NCBI RefSeq assembly: GCF_018918145.1
Contig: NZ_JAHLPX010000009.1
Span: forward strand, 62,001 to 126,000
Direction of reading: 5' to 3'
DNA length: 64,000 bases
Origin: Anaerotignum sp. MSJ-24
GTDB taxonomy: Bacteria; Bacillota; Clostridia; Lachnospirales; Anaerotignaceae
Positions 9,079 to 18,268 of this stretch are shown piece by piece; position 1 is the stretch's first letter, and each line of letters opens with the position of its first letter. The notes beneath the pieces are model-generated. The model was not told the DNA's origin, did not search any database, and worked only from the letters and a program-made list of their open reading frames with translations. The translations under genes and the position numbers were made by a program.

Positions 9079-9273
9079 ATGGATATAAATATTGTTTTCA
9101 GAATAGCCGCAGTCGGCATACTTGTTGCGGTGCTGAATCAAGTGCTCGTGCGTGCCGGAAGGGACGACCAGGCAATGCTGACAACGCTTGCCGGACTGAT
9201 TGTGGTACTTTACTGGATAATAGGCTATATAAGCGAGCTTTTCGGAACTATACAGACACTTTTCAGATTTTAG
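9079..9273 (+). CDS. spoIIIAC: Stage III sporulation protein AC
   Basis: The 64-residue protein is made of two membrane helices around the motif NQVLVRAGRDDQA, which marks SpoIIIAC. Its length equals the B. subtilis protein (68). The start has a good site (tacggaggtgc). It lies between AB and AD with short gaps and is part of the mother-cell membrane channel. Confidence 0.93.
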   Translation: MDINIVFRIAAVGILVAVLNQVLVRAGRDDQAMLTTLAGLIVVLYWIIGYISELFGTIQTLFRF

Positions 9274-9285
9274 GGGAGATGTGGT

Positions 9286-9675
9286 TTGGAGGAAATCATA
9301 AGAATTACGGCAGTAGGAATTATCGGAACGGTGCTTGCGGTAACACTAAAAGAGCAGAAAAAGGAATATGCACTTCTTGTCGGCATTGCAACAGGAATAC
9401 TTATTTTATATATGCTTATGGACAGTATATTGAAAATAAGAAATTTGTTTGAAAAGGCAGTAAATGAGGCAGGTCTGAACAGCGTTTATATGGTGATACT
9501 GATTAAGGTAATTGTTATTGCGTATATATGCGAATTTGCCGTCAGATTTTCCGAGGACGCCGGAGAAAAGGCGATTGGTGCAAAAATAGAGCTTGCCGGA
9601 AGAATACTTATTCTGGCTGTGTCGCTTCCGATTATAGAAAATCTTTTTAATATGATACTTAACCTTTCTTTTTGA
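9286..9675 (+). CDS. spoIIIAD: Stage III sporulation protein AD
   Basis: The 129-residue protein has four predicted membrane helices and the family pattern LKEQKKEYALLVGIATGI. The start is the TTG at 9286, which has aggggaga 6-8 bases upstream; no ATG fits the N-terminus. It is the fourth gene of the operon and a partner of SpoIIIAC in the membrane. Confidence 0.93.
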   Translation: MEEIIRITAVGIIGTVLAVTLKEQKKEYALLVGIATGILILYMLMDSILKIRNLFEKAVNEAGLNSVYMVILIKVIVIAYICEFAVRFSEDAGEKAIGAKIELAGRILILAVSLPIIENLFNMILNLSF

Positions 9676-9685
9676 GGTGGGATAA

Positions 9686-10825
9686 ATGGCGTTAATTACA
9701 AAAAAGCTGTATATAGCCTTTATAGTGCTTATTTTTTGCTTCGGCTTTGCACAAAGGGTATATGCGGCAGAAACGACAATAGAGAGTGTTGCGGACATGT
9801 TCGGACTTGAAGAAATAGATTCGGAGCTTTCGGACATAGCCGAAGATTACGGAGCGGATAATTTCAGCATAAAGGATATTGTTCTGGATATGCTTGCCGG
9901 AAACGGTGCTTACGGAATAAAGGATTTATTAAAAACCATTGTCAGAACCGCATTGGGCAGTGTTTCCGACGTTTTGTATTCAATGAGGAAAATAATAATC
10001 ATAATAATACTTTCGGCATTGCTTGAAATACTTTGCGAATCGTTTACATCGTCCTCGGTCAGCAAAATAGGGCAGTATGTATGCTCGTCGGTTCTTATTG
10101 TGACTATTATGCAGTCCTTTGCACAGGCGGCGTCAACTTCCGAAAGGGCTGTGGAAAACATAACCTCGGTTACGGAAACATTACAGCCGCTATATATGCT
10201 GATTATGACCGCAACCGGAAGGGCGGCAAAGATGACTGCGGCTGTTCCTGTGCTTTATGCCTCGTCATCAATACTTACATACGGAGCGAAAAACGTAATA
10301 ATTCCGGGAGTGCTTATGGCGGCACTTATTACATTTATAAACAGCCTTTCGGAAAAGGATATACTCATGCAGTTTGCGGAGCTGATAAGCTCGCTTTGCA
10401 AATGGGGTGTAAAAATATATGCCGGAATATTTGTATTTCTTATGTCAGTAATAAAAATAGGTACTCCGTCAACGGCACTTATAGCCGGAAAATCAATAAA
10501 AACGGCGGCAGAGGCAGTTCCGGTTGTCGGCAGTCTTATGGCATCTGCGGCAGAAACGGCGGCAATGCTAACCTCTGCAACAGGAAACGCCGTAACGGCG
10601 GCAATAATGATTTTCATTGCGGTTATAAGCATAGCTCCGGTTATACGGCTTGCGGCGATAATGTTTATTTACAAAGCTGTTGCGGCACTGACAGAGCCGA
10701 TAGCGTCAAAAAGAATAGTCAAGTGTCTGAACAGTGCGGCTGACTATACCGGAATATTAATGGGACTGGTGTTTTCGGCAGAAATAATGTTCATAATAAT
10801 TACCGCACTTATGCTTATGGTATAG
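9686..10825 (+). CDS. spoIIIAE: Stage III sporulation protein AE
   Basis: The 379-residue protein starts with a signal peptide (residues 1-27, ending in VYAAE). An acidic soluble part follows, then six or more membrane helices. The family pattern ALITFINSLSEKDILMQF lies mid-protein. It is the main polytopic membrane part of the SpoIIIA channel. It has a gaggtgg site 8 bases before the ATG and is followed by AF after 5-14 bases. Confidence 0.93.
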   Translation: MALITKKLYIAFIVLIFCFGFAQRVYAAETTIESVADMFGLEEIDSELSDIAEDYGADNFSIKDIVLDMLAGNGAYGIKDLLKTIVRTALGSVSDVLYSMRKIIIIIILSALLEILCESFTSSSVSKIGQYVCSSVLIVTIMQSFAQAASTSERAVENITSVTETLQPLYMLIMTATGRAAKMTAAVPVLYASSSILTYGAKNVIIPGVLMAALITFINSLSEKDILMQFAELISSLCKWGVKIYAGIFVFLMSVIKIGTPSTALIAGKSIKTAAEAVPVVGSLMASAAETAAMLTSATGNAVTAAIMIFIAVISIAPVIRLAAIMFIYKAVAALTEPIASKRIVKCLNSAADYTGILMGLVFSAEIMFIIITALMLMV

Positions 10826-10839
10826 GAGGAATGGAAGGT

Positions 10840-11223
10840 ATGTTTCAGACTTTGGGTGCATATATAAAAAATATAGCCTTGCTTATGACGGTTGCTGTCT
10901 TTGCGGAGATGACAGCTCCGAGTGAAAATATAAAGAAATATGTGTCGGTTGTTGTCGGGCTGATAATGATATTTACGATAGTCGGAAAATTTAAAATGTT
11001 CTCGGCAGATATGCTTTCGGAGGAGGCTGTTTCGGCAAGCAGTGTAATTACCGAAAAAAATATTGAATACAGCAATGACAATATAACCGAAAGGCTGACC
11101 GGTATAATTTATGATGAAATGAATGAAGTGGATAATAACAGCTATAAAAATGATGGTTTAGGAATAGAAGTGGAGAAGGTAGCACCATATGATAAATATA
11201 CAAATGGGGAAGTGGTTGAATGA
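10840..11223 (+). CDS. spoIIIAF: Stage III sporulation protein AF
   Basis: The protein has two N-terminal membrane helices and a soluble C-terminal ring-building-motif-like domain. The pattern KKYVSVVVGLIMIFTIVGKF is typical. An ATG at 10831 lies only one base after aggagg; the ATG at 10840 gives 127 residues and matches the short N-terminus of the family better. The end overlaps spoIIIAG by ATGA. Start choice is the only doubt. Confidence 0.9.
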   Translation: MFQTLGAYIKNIALLMTVAVFAEMTAPSENIKKYVSVVVGLIMIFTIVGKFKMFSADMLSEEAVSASSVITEKNIEYSNDNITERLTGIIYDEMNEVDNNSYKNDGLGIEVEKVAPYDKYTNGEVVE

Positions 11224-11777
11224 AGCTGAAGGATATGTTTGGCGGTGACAGTAAAAAAATGTTTGCCAATATAGGGGCTGCGGTTGCTTTCGGCATTGTG
11301 CTTATAATGGCAGGCGGACTTTTTAATAAAAATGACAGCGAAAGCGTTACGGAAACCGTTGACAGCGAAATGCAGACATATGACTACACATCGGATATTG
11401 AAAGCAAAACAGAGGAGCTGTTGTCCATGGTTGACGGAGCAGGCAGAGTGCAGGTAATGATAACCTTTGCGTCCGAAGGTGAAACGGTCTATGCAGAGGA
11501 AAAGAAAAAAAGCACATCACAGATGGACGAAAATGCGGAAATAGGCGACAACAGAAAAACAGATTCGCAGACAGAGGAGAATACAATAGTTATGTCAAAT
11601 AATGGTGACGGCAGCACATCACCTGTTGTTATAAAGGAAAATTCGGCAGAGGCAGCCGGAATAGTTATCATAGCGGAAGGCGGTGACGACGTAGTAGTTA
11701 AGGACTCGCTTATTCGTGCTGCACAGGCACTTTTTGATGTGCCGGCTAATAAAATAGCTGTGTTCAAAATGAAATAA
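11220..11777 (+). CDS. spoIIIAG: Stage III sporulation protein AG
   Basis: The 185-residue protein has one membrane helix (residues 18-36) and an intermembrane ring domain related to EscJ/PrgK. SpoIIIAG forms a large ring in B. subtilis. Seen motifs are VDGAGRVQVMITF near 75 and AEGGDDVVVKDSLIRAAQALF near the end. Its ATG overlaps the AF stop by four bases. Confidence 0.93.
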   Translation: MKLKDMFGGDSKKMFANIGAAVAFGIVLIMAGGLFNKNDSESVTETVDSEMQTYDYTSDIESKTEELLSMVDGAGRVQVMITFASEGETVYAEEKKKSTSQMDENAEIGDNRKTDSQTEENTIVMSNNGDGSTSPVVIKENSAEAAGIVIIAEGGDDVVVKDSLIRAAQALFDVPANKIAVFKMK

Positions 11778-11794
11778 AAACAGGAGGCAGAACT

Positions 11795-12475
11795 ATGTTT
11801 GCATTAAAAAGAAATCAGATAGTTGTTACTGCTCTGGCAATTATGATTGCCGTTGCGGGCTATCTGAATTTTACGGAGGCAAAATCGGCGGAAACAAAGG
11901 CAGTCGATATTAATGAAGCAACTGATTATGAGGCTTTGCTCAATGATGACGGTTCGATTTCCACTCTTGCGGATGATACCGACGGAGTTGAGCTTGCGTT
12001 GGGAGATACGGAAAACACAGATAATACGGAAAATGCAGACGGTACATATTCGGCGGCAGAGGATGACACCGGAGCGGCAATATATGTAAGCACAACACCG
12101 GACACATATTTTGTCCAGGCAAAGCTTGACCGTGAGCAGTCCAGAGCAAGCCAGAAACAGATGCTTACCGAAATGATAAACAACGAAAATCTTGACCAGG
12201 CGAAGAAACAGGAATGTGCCGACAATCTTCTTGAAATCCAGCAGAGAATTGAAAAGGAAACAGCGGCAGAGGCTATGATTGAGTCGAAGGGCTTCAGCGA
12301 GGTATATGTAAGGATAGACGATAATACCGTTGATGTGGTTGTGAATAAAAGTGAGCTTACGGATTCCGAGCTTGCACAGATAATGGATATAGTGACAAGA
12401 AAGACGGGAATGAAGGAAAGTCAGATAAGAATAAGCCCGTTGAAAAGCAGCTCAAAGGAAAACAAAAAGCAGTGA
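11795..12475 (+). CDS. spoIIIAH: Stage III sporulation protein AH
   Basis: The 226-residue protein has one membrane helix (residues 6-24), an acidic low-complexity linker (about 40-95) and a C-terminal ring-building domain. In B. subtilis this domain binds SpoIIQ of the forespore. The motif DRE-SR followed by EMINNENLDQAKKQE is typical. It is the last gene of the operon. The acidic linker is longer than usual. Confidence 0.93.
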   Translation: MFALKRNQIVVTALAIMIAVAGYLNFTEAKSAETKAVDINEATDYEALLNDDGSISTLADDTDGVELALGDTENTDNTENADGTYSAAEDDTGAAIYVSTTPDTYFVQAKLDREQSRASQKQMLTEMINNENLDQAKKQECADNLLEIQQRIEKETAAEAMIESKGFSEVYVRIDDNTVDVVVNKSELTDSELAQIMDIVTRKTGMKESQIRISPLKSSSKENKKQ

Positions 12476-12483
12476 TATAAATT

Positions 12484-12514
12484 AAGCCTGAATCGGAAAC
12501 GGTTCAGGCTTTTG
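12484..12514. terminator. Terminator shared by spoIIIAH and the convergent glycosylase gene
   Basis: The arms aagcctgaa and ttcaggctt form a 9-bp stem with a 10-base loop, followed by a short T run. The hairpin overlaps the last codons of the minus-strand gene that ends at 12504. Confidence 0.75.
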
Positions 12515-13025
12515 GCGTTATATATTTGTATATTTCTTCCTTCCATGCAGCTGTGAGCCTGTCTTCCGACCATGCTGCATTTGCCGGACTTGTGGACGGA
12601 AGCTTTACAGCGGCACGGTTTGTTGACGGATAGCAGTATTTCATATAGAGCTTGTGCGATGTTGCTCCGTTGCAGAAAACGGCCTTTATGTCGGCATAGG
12701 ATAAAATAAGGTTTATGTCCGACGGAATTACATTTTTTATACTGCTGTCGCTTGAGCCGATTATGTCACAGGAATGTATTGTATCCCATAAAGCAATGTC
12801 GTTTTGGAGAAGAAAGGCTTTCTTTTCAGGTATGGACATCGGTTTTTCGCATTCGAAAATGCGGCTTATAACTGACCAGAATCGGTTTCTCGGGTGTCCG
12901 TAAAAAAAGCCTTCCTCGCGGGATTTTACTGATGGGAAGGAGCCTAATATAAGAATTTTTGAGTTTTCGGTATATACCGGATCAAAGGTATGTGTAAGAT
13001 GCTGGTATCTGCTTTCGTCGTTCAT
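12504..13025 (-). CDS. DNA-deoxyinosine (hypoxanthine) glycosylase, uracil-DNA-glycosylase superfamily
   Basis: The 173-residue protein shows the superfamily motif I GSFPSVKSREEGFFYGHPRNRFW near residues 28-50 and FCNGATSHKLY near 115. The C-terminal part has LPSTSPANA, the motif of the small HDG/Mug-like family. It removes deaminated or mismatched bases in DNA. The open frame extends upstream through tRNA-Thr, but the ATG at 13025 with gaggt before it is the real start, because the extension only translates the antisense of the tRNA. Confidence 0.85.
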   Translation of the reverse strand: MNDESRYQHLTHTFDPVYTENSKILILGSFPSVKSREEGFFYGHPRNRFWSVISRIFECEKPMSIPEKKAFLLQNDIALWDTIHSCDIIGSSDSSIKNVIPSDINLILSYADIKAVFCNGATSHKLYMKYCYPSTNRAAVKLPSTSPANAAWSEDRLTAAWKEEIYKYITPKA

Positions 13026-13049
13026 GGTTGTACCTCGGAATATAAATAT

Positions 13050-13077
13050 TAAAAAAGCTCTGCACAAATGCAGAGCC
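13050..13077 (-). terminator. Terminator of tRNA-Thr
   Basis: On the minus strand gctctgca-tttg-tgcagagc (8-bp stem, 4-base loop) is followed by six Ts. It lies just after the tRNA 3' end and before the downstream glycosylase gene. Confidence 0.85.
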
Positions 13078-13078
13078 A

Positions 13079-13151
13079 AGCTAAAGATGGGACTCGAACC
13101 CACGACCTGCTGATTACGAATCAGCTGCTCTACCAACTGAGCCACTTTAGC
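13079..13151 (-). tRNA. tRNA-Thr (anticodon CGT)
   Basis: On the minus strand the acceptor arms GCTAAAG and CTTTAGC pair fully. The D arm contains the usual AGTTGGTAGAGC. The anticodon arm is GCTGA-TTCGTAA-TCAGC with anticodon CGT, and the T arm contains GGTTCGAGTCC. CCA is not encoded. It reads ACG codons. Confidence 0.96.
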
Positions 13152-13176
13152 ACGAATTTTATTAAACACGCATTAT

Positions 13177-13205
13177 ATTATATTATATTTTTATTTAAAA
13201 ATCAA
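13177..13205 (-). promoter_or_regulatory. Promoter of tRNA-Thr
   Basis: On the minus strand TTGATT and TATAAT lie 17 bases apart, 25 bases before the tRNA. Several overlapping TATAAT-like boxes occur here, so the exact -10 box is uncertain. Confidence 0.55.
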
Positions 13206-13548
13206 TGATTTTATTTTAAATTTCAAATTCCATTTGTGATAACTCACATAAAACATTGTATTTATTTTTACACATTGTATATATACTTTTTATATATTTT
13301 CTGCCTTTTTGATTATTGCACAATAAATTTTATCTTACAACATTATTTTTATATATAATATTAATAATTTTTACTTATTTTTATACTTTACTCCAATGTT
13401 CAACAAAATATTTTTTGAAATTAATAAAAAAGAGGATATTTATAACAAATGCAGAATATTCTAATTATAGGGTTTTACTAAAGGCTATTAAGGAGAAAAA
13501 ATCAATGAAATCTTGAATTTAAAAGCTGATATATTCGGCTCACACAAT
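13206..13548. other. AT-rich gene-free stretch before the EF-G-like gene
   Basis: About 340 bases of very AT-rich sequence. A 66-codon frame from a TTG at 13316 has no ribosome binding site and a low-complexity Ile/Phe/Leu/Lys composition, so it is not taken as a gene. No clear promoter, terminator or repeat was found; it probably holds the leader of the downstream gene. Confidence 0.4.
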
Positions 13549-13562
13549 AAGGAGGAATGTAT

Positions 13563-15641
13563 ATGAAAAGTTACACATCTAAAGAAATCAGAAATGTGGT
13601 TTTGCTGGGTCACAGTGGTTCAGGTAAGACAACAATAACTGAATCTTGTCTTTTTAAATCAGGTGCAACTAAAAGATTTGGCAAGGTTGACGACGGAAAT
13701 ACAGTCAGCGACTATGATCCAGAGGAGATTAAACGCCATGTATCAATTAATTCATCAATTCTTCCGGTTGAGTGGAAAGATGTAAAAATCAATTTCATTG
13801 ATACACCGGGTTATTTCGATTTTGTCGGCGAGGAAATGCTTTCAACATACGTTGCCGATGCAGCCGTTATCGTTGTATCAGGCAAGGCCGGTGTTGAAGT
13901 AGGTACCGAAAAGGCTTGGGACTGTGTTGAAAAATTCGGTACTCCCAGAATGTTCTTTATGAACTTTATGGACGATGAAAATGCAGATTATGAAAGAGTT
14001 CTCAGCGAGCTTCGTGATCATTTCGGAAAGAGTGTTGCTCCCGTTCAGATTCCTTTCTATGAGAATGAAAAAATCCGTGGTTTCATCGACGTTATAACAA
14101 GAGAGGCTAAATATCTCGATTCGACAAAAACAAAGCTTGAACCCGGTCCTATCCCCGAATTTATGACGGTTGAAGTTGAACACCTCAGAAAGATGATAGT
14201 TGAGGTTGCGGCAGAAAGCATTGATGAATTGCTTGATAAATATTTCGCTGATGAAGAACTTACAATAGAAGAAATTTACAGAGGTCTTGAGGTTGGTCTT
14301 CTTAATAAGACTATTGCTCCTCTTTTCACAGGTGCGGCAAGCCAGGGACTCGGTATCATGCTCTTTATGAACTCGGTTAAAAACTTTATCGCTCCTTCCG
14401 TTGTATGCAGACCCGAGTTTGAATGCACAGATCTTACAACAGGAGAAGAAATAATAAGAAAGAACGATGAAACAGACCATTTTGCAGCTTATGTATTCAA
14501 GACAATTTCCGACCCGTATATCGGACGTCTTAATATATTCCGTGTGCTTTCCGGTGAGCTTACAAAGGATAAGGTTATCTATAATCCCGAAAAGGATACA
14601 CAGGAAAAGGTTGCTCATATATATGTAATCAGAGGTAAAGAACAGATTGAGGTTGATAAGCTTTGTGCCGGCGACATCGGTGCTCTTGCAAAGCTCCAGA
14701 ACACAGGAACACAGGATACACTCTGCTCAAGCGTAAATCCTGTTCAGCTCAGCAAGATTGAGCTTCCCGAGGCTGTTTATTCAAGAGCTATCGTACCTAA
14801 GGCAAAGGGCGATGATGATAAGATTGCGGCTGCACTCGTTAAAATAAGAGAAGAAGATCCTACAATCAGGGTTGAAGTAAATAAAGAAACAAAACAGACA
14901 CTTATTTATGGTGTTGGTGACCAGCAGCTTGATATAGTTGTTAATAAGCTTAAAAATAAATATAAAATTGACGTTGACCTTATCGACGTTATCATACCTT
15001 ACAGAGAAACAATCAAGGCTAAGGTTAAGGTACAGGGCAAATATAAGAAACAGTCCGGCGGTCATGGCCAGTTCGGTGATGTATGGATGGAATTCGAGCC
15101 TTCTGGCGATATGAGCAAGCAGTATATATTCGAAGAGAAGATATTCGGCGGTTCTGTTCCCAAGCAGTACTTCCCGGCTGTTGAAAAAGGATTACAGGAA
15201 TGTGTTGCAAACGGCGTTCTTGCCGGCTATCCCGTTGTAGGTCTTAAGGCTACACTTGTTGACGGTTCATATCACCCCGTTGACTCATCGGAAATGGCAT
15301 TCAAGATGGCTACATCGGTTGCCTTCAAAGATGGTGTTTCAAAGGCTAAACCTACTATTCTTGAACCTATTGCTCATGTTGAGGTTATTGTTCCCGAAAG
15401 ATTCATGGGCGATATTATGGGCGATATAAACAAACGTCGTGGCAGAATATTGAGCATGGATTCAGTTGACGGCGGAAAGAAGAGTATCGTTGCCGAAATC
15501 CCTATGGCTGAAATAGCTAAATACAGTATTGACCTTCGTTCAATGACACAGGGCAGAGGCAGCTACACATATAACTTCGAACGCTATGAAGAGGCTCCGG
15601 CAGACGTTCAGCAGAAGGTTATTGCGGCAAGAGCTAAATAA
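13563..15641 (+). CDS. EF-G-like translational GTPase (EF-G2-type paralogue)
   Basis: The 692-residue protein has the five EF-G domains: G domain (GHSGSGKTT, DTPGYFDF), domain II near 300, domain III near 390, domain IV with SGGHGQFGDVWMEFEP near 500, and domain V (RFMGDIMGDINKRRGRI). The G4 motif is NFMD instead of the universal NKxD, and the SAK-type G5 is not obvious. The protein resembles the Firmicute EF-G paralogues that do not replace canonical EF-G. The ATG at 13563 lies 7 bases after aaggagg; an ATG at 13557 is too close to that site. Confidence 0.88.
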   Translation: MKSYTSKEIRNVVLLGHSGSGKTTITESCLFKSGATKRFGKVDDGNTVSDYDPEEIKRHVSINSSILPVEWKDVKINFIDTPGYFDFVGEEMLSTYVADAAVIVVSGKAGVEVGTEKAWDCVEKFGTPRMFFMNFMDDENADYERVLSELRDHFGKSVAPVQIPFYENEKIRGFIDVITREAKYLDSTKTKLEPGPIPEFMTVEVEHLRKMIVEVAAESIDELLDKYFADEELTIEEIYRGLEVGLLNKTIAPLFTGAASQGLGIMLFMNSVKNFIAPSVVCRPEFECTDLTTGEEIIRKNDETDHFAAYVFKTISDPYIGRLNIFRVLSGELTKDKVIYNPEKDTQEKVAHIYVIRGKEQIEVDKLCAGDIGALAKLQNTGTQDTLCSSVNPVQLSKIELPEAVYSRAIVPKAKGDDDKIAAALVKIREEDPTIRVEVNKETKQTLIYGVGDQQLDIVVNKLKNKYKIDVDLIDVIIPYRETIKAKVKVQGKYKKQSGGHGQFGDVWMEFEPSGDMSKQYIFEEKIFGGSVPKQYFPAVEKGLQECVANGVLAGYPVVGLKATLVDGSYHPVDSSEMAFKMATSVAFKDGVSKAKPTILEPIAHVEVIVPERFMGDIMGDINKRRGRILSMDSVDGGKKSIVAEIPMAEIAKYSIDLRSMTQGRGSYTYNFERYEEAPADVQQKVIAARAK

Positions 15642-15654
15642 AATATTGATTTTT

Positions 15655-15688
15655 ACAGGGGAGATTACTCAATCTTCCCTGTTTTTTT
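15655..15688 (+). terminator. Terminator of the EF-G-like gene
   Basis: A 12-bp stem (acaggggagatt / aatcttccctgt, one G-U pair), loop actc, is followed by seven Ts. Confidence 0.9.
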
Positions 15689-15765
15689 GCTATTTTCTCT
15701 TGAACAGAAATGCAAAAAATGATAAAATACTATGTAATTCAAAATTTTTTTAGGGGGTAACTTTA

Positions 15766-16494
15766 ATGTCCGGACATTCAAAGTTTGCGAATATTAAACA
15801 TAAGAAAGAGAAAAACGACGCAGCAAAAGGTAAAGTATTTACTATGATCGGTCGTGAAATCGCTGTTGCTGTTAAGGCAGGCGGTCCCGATCCTAATAAC
15901 AACGGTAAGCTCAGAGAGGTTATCGCAAAGGCAAAGGCAAACAATATGCCTAACGATACAATCGACAGAAGTATCAAAAAAGCTGCCGGAGCAGGCGACG
16001 GCGTTGAGTACGAAACAATAACATACGAAGGATATGGCCCTAACGGTGTTGCTGTTATCGTTGAAGTGCTTACAGACAACAGAAACAGAGCTGCCGCAAA
16101 CGTAAGAAACGCTTTCACAAAGGGCGGCGGAAACATGGGAACAAGCGGCTGTGTATCATTCATGTTCGATGAAAAAGGTCTTATCGTTATTGATAAGGAA
16201 GAGGTCGAAATGGACGAGGACGAGCTTATGATGCTTGCTGTTGAGGCAGGAGCAGAGGACTTCGGAGTTGAAGAGGACAGCTACGAAATAACAACTGCAC
16301 CCGATGATTTCGAGGCAGTAAGAGAGGCTCTTGAGGCACAGAATATTCCTATGGTCAGCGCAGAAATCACAATGATTCCTCAGACATACACAGTTCTTAA
16401 CAACGAAGAGGATATTAAGAAGATGAATAAGCTCCTTGATATGCTTGACGATGATGATGACGTAAAGAACGTATGGAATAACTGGGACGAATAA
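15766..16494 (+). CDS. yebC: YebC/PmpR family protein
   Basis: The 242-residue protein starts with the family signature [14 protein letters not shown] and contains [20 protein letters not shown], split over residues 88-107. The family was long annotated as a transcription regulator; recent work links members to translation of difficult proline-rich stretches. Three domains of the usual length are present. It has an agggggt site. It follows the EF-G-like gene after a terminator, so the two are separate units although both may act in translation. Confidence 0.94.
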   Translation: MSGHSKFANIKHKKEKNDAAKGKVFTMIGREIAVAVKAGGPDPNNNGKLREVIAKAKANNMPNDTIDRSIKKAAGAGDGVEYETITYEGYGPNGVAVIVEVLTDNRNRAAANVRNAFTKGGGNMGTSGCVSFMFDEKGLIVIDKEEVEMDEDELMMLAVEAGAEDFGVEEDSYEITTAPDDFEAVREALEAQNIPMVSAEITMIPQTYTVLNNEEDIKKMNKLLDMLDDDDDVKNVWNNWDE

Positions 16495-16515
16495 TTAAAT
16501 ACTTTAATATACGAC

Positions 16516-16549
16516 AAAAGCATGGTTCGGACGAGCCATGCTTTTGTTT
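16516..16549 (+). terminator. Terminator of yebC
   Basis: The arms aaaagcatgg and ccatgctttt pair over at least 10 bp and are followed by gttt. On the other strand there is no downstream gene end nearby, so it serves yebC. Confidence 0.75.
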
Positions 16550-16678
16550 ATGTATACTTTTTAAAAATATCTTGATGTTCTTTCCAGAATTTTATAAAAC
16601 ATATTCCGAAAATATAGTTTAGGAAAGCAGATAAATAATCAATTCAGAAAATCATTTGTTAAAATGATTTTCAATAAA

Positions 16679-16739
16679 GTTTAGGTAAATCCTTTTTAAA
16701 GGATTTCAGGGTTTGGGACAGAGTCCCATGGTTTTAAAA
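16679..16739 (-). repeat. Two-hairpin 3'-end element after the MATE gene
   Basis: On the minus strand gggac-tct-gtccc and aaatcc-tttaaaaa-ggattt follow the MATE stop codon by about 10 bases. A related element follows lysC at 62245-62303. The hairpin arms differ between the copies (gggac/gtccc against ggggc/gcccc) while the surrounding bases match. It probably acts as a 3'-end or terminator element; function is inferred. Confidence 0.55.
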
Positions 16740-16748
16740 AGTATATTT

Positions 16749-18155
16749 TTATTTTTTGAACAAGCCTTTTATAAATGAAGCAGGCGTATATGTTCTTTCA
16801 CCGCCGTATTTGTGCATTGTCACATAATAGGTTGTAAGCAGGAATATGTCTGCTGCCATCCATGCGATAGGATTGGAGAGACATACACCGACATAGCCTA
16901 TGTATTTAACAAGTATAAACGCCGTTACCGAACGTCCGGCAAGCTCTGTTACACCGGCGATAGTAGTTATTGCCGATTTGCCGATGCCCTGTAATGTATT
17001 TCTGTAAACAAAAACGATTCCGAGCGGAACATAGAGTATGCACTGATAGAACAAAAATTCCATTGAATAGTCAATCATAGCATCCATATAAATGGCGGCT
17101 TCACCGGAGCTTCCGTTGAGGAAAAGCTTTGTAAGCTGGCGTCCGAGTCCTAAATCAAAGCCCATGCCGACAAACCAGAATATTATTACGAGCACCATTG
17201 CGGCAAATACACCATCTTTTATCCTGCCGAATTTCTTTGCGCCGTAGTTCTGTCCGGCATATGTAGCACAGGCTGTTCCTATTCCGTTGAAGGTCTGCAT
17301 GGCAATGTTATCTATTTTTGTTGCGGCAGTATAGCCTGTTACAACGCCCGGCATAGCGGCATTAAGTCCGTTGAGAGCTGTCTGCTGGAATACGCAGCCG
17401 ATAGCCGTTATTGAATACTGCAATGCCATAGGCAGACCAACTGCAATATGTCCCTTAAGCATTACCGGATTGAATGACCAGTCGGATTTTTTCGGTCTGA
17501 GCTTTGGATAAGCCTTGAACATATATACTACACAGACTGCACCGGAAATAAACTGGCTTGCTATTGTGGCAACGCCTGCACCTGTGTATGACATCTTAAA
17601 GCCGACTATGCAGAGAAAGTCAAGTCCTACGTTAAGTACTGCCGAAAATATAAGGCAGAAAAGTGGAGTACGGCTGTCACCGACGGCTCGCAGAGTGTTG
17701 GCGGCAATATTATACAGTATTGTTGCACCTATGCCAAAAAATATAACTATAAGGTAGTAATAAGCATAGTCGTAATATTGTTCAGGTGTTTTCATTGCTC
17801 TGAGGAGAGGTCCTGAAAGCGGAACGGCAATGGCGGTAAGAATGATAGTCATTGCTATACAAAGCTCGAAAGATGCGGCAATACTTTTTCGCATACCGTT
17901 TTCGTCTTTAGCACCGAAGAACTGGCTCGTTCTTACGGCAAAGCCTGATGTAAGACCCCACACAAGACCGAGAACAAGAAAGCTTATTGAGTTTGTACAT
18001 CCGACACCGGACATGGCATCTGACGAAACTGTATGACCAACTATTATTGTGTCTGCCATACTGTATAACTGCTGGAATATATTTCCTATTATTATTGGCA
18101 GTGAAAACATAAATATCTGTTTAAACGGATTGCCTTCGGTCAAATCCAAACGCAT
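16749..18155 (-). CDS. MATE family multidrug/sodium antiporter
   Basis: The 468-residue membrane protein has twelve predicted helices in two related halves. The opening DLTEGNPFKQIFMFSLPIIIGNIFQQLY is typical of the NorM/DinF-like MATE group in Clostridia, and QNYGAKKFGRIK marks the second half. Members export cationic drugs in exchange for Na+ or H+. The gene lies downstream of a MerR-type regulator on the same strand with its own promoter between, so control by that regulator is possible but not shown. Confidence 0.92.
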   Translation of the reverse strand: MRLDLTEGNPFKQIFMFSLPIIIGNIFQQLYSMADTIIVGHTVSSDAMSGVGCTNSISFLVLGLVWGLTSGFAVRTSQFFGAKDENGMRKSIAASFELCIAMTIILTAIAVPLSGPLLRAMKTPEQYYDYAYYYLIVIFFGIGATILYNIAANTLRAVGDSRTPLFCLIFSAVLNVGLDFLCIVGFKMSYTGAGVATIASQFISGAVCVVYMFKAYPKLRPKKSDWSFNPVMLKGHIAVGLPMALQYSITAIGCVFQQTALNGLNAAMPGVVTGYTAATKIDNIAMQTFNGIGTACATYAGQNYGAKKFGRIKDGVFAAMVLVIIFWFVGMGFDLGLGRQLTKLFLNGSSGEAAIYMDAMIDYSMEFLFYQCILYVPLGIVFVYRNTLQGIGKSAITTIAGVTELAGRSVTAFILVKYIGYVGVCLSNPIAWMAADIFLLTTYYVTMHKYGGERTYTPASFIKGLFKK

Positions 18156-18202
18156 AATATTATCCTCCTTTTAATAGGCTGTTTTATTAACGCATAGATG
18201 TT

Positions 18203-18231
18203 ATTTTATTACTGTTATACAAAAAAATCAA
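18203..18231 (-). promoter_or_regulatory. Likely promoter of the MATE gene
   Basis: On the minus strand TTGATT and TAAAAT are 17 bases apart. The -35 box lies in the tail of the merR terminator hairpin. Confidence 0.45.
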
Positions 18232-18257
18232 GGCAAATTTGTTAAAGCTGCCTTGAT
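18221..18257 (-). terminator. Terminator of the merR-type gene
   Basis: On the minus strand atcaaggca and tgccttgat form a 9-bp stem followed by seven Ts, 12 bases after the regulator's stop codon. Confidence 0.85.
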
Positions 18258-18268
18258 AAATATAAGCC

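Noticed and set aside
13026-13169. N-terminal extension of the glycosylase frame through tRNA-Thr
   Set aside because: The residues AKVAQLVEQLIRNQQVVGSS are the familiar antisense translation of a tRNA; the ATG at 13025 has its own binding site.
13316-13516. 66-codon frame before the EF-G-like gene
   Set aside because: TTG start without binding site, low-complexity AT-driven composition, no similarity recognised.
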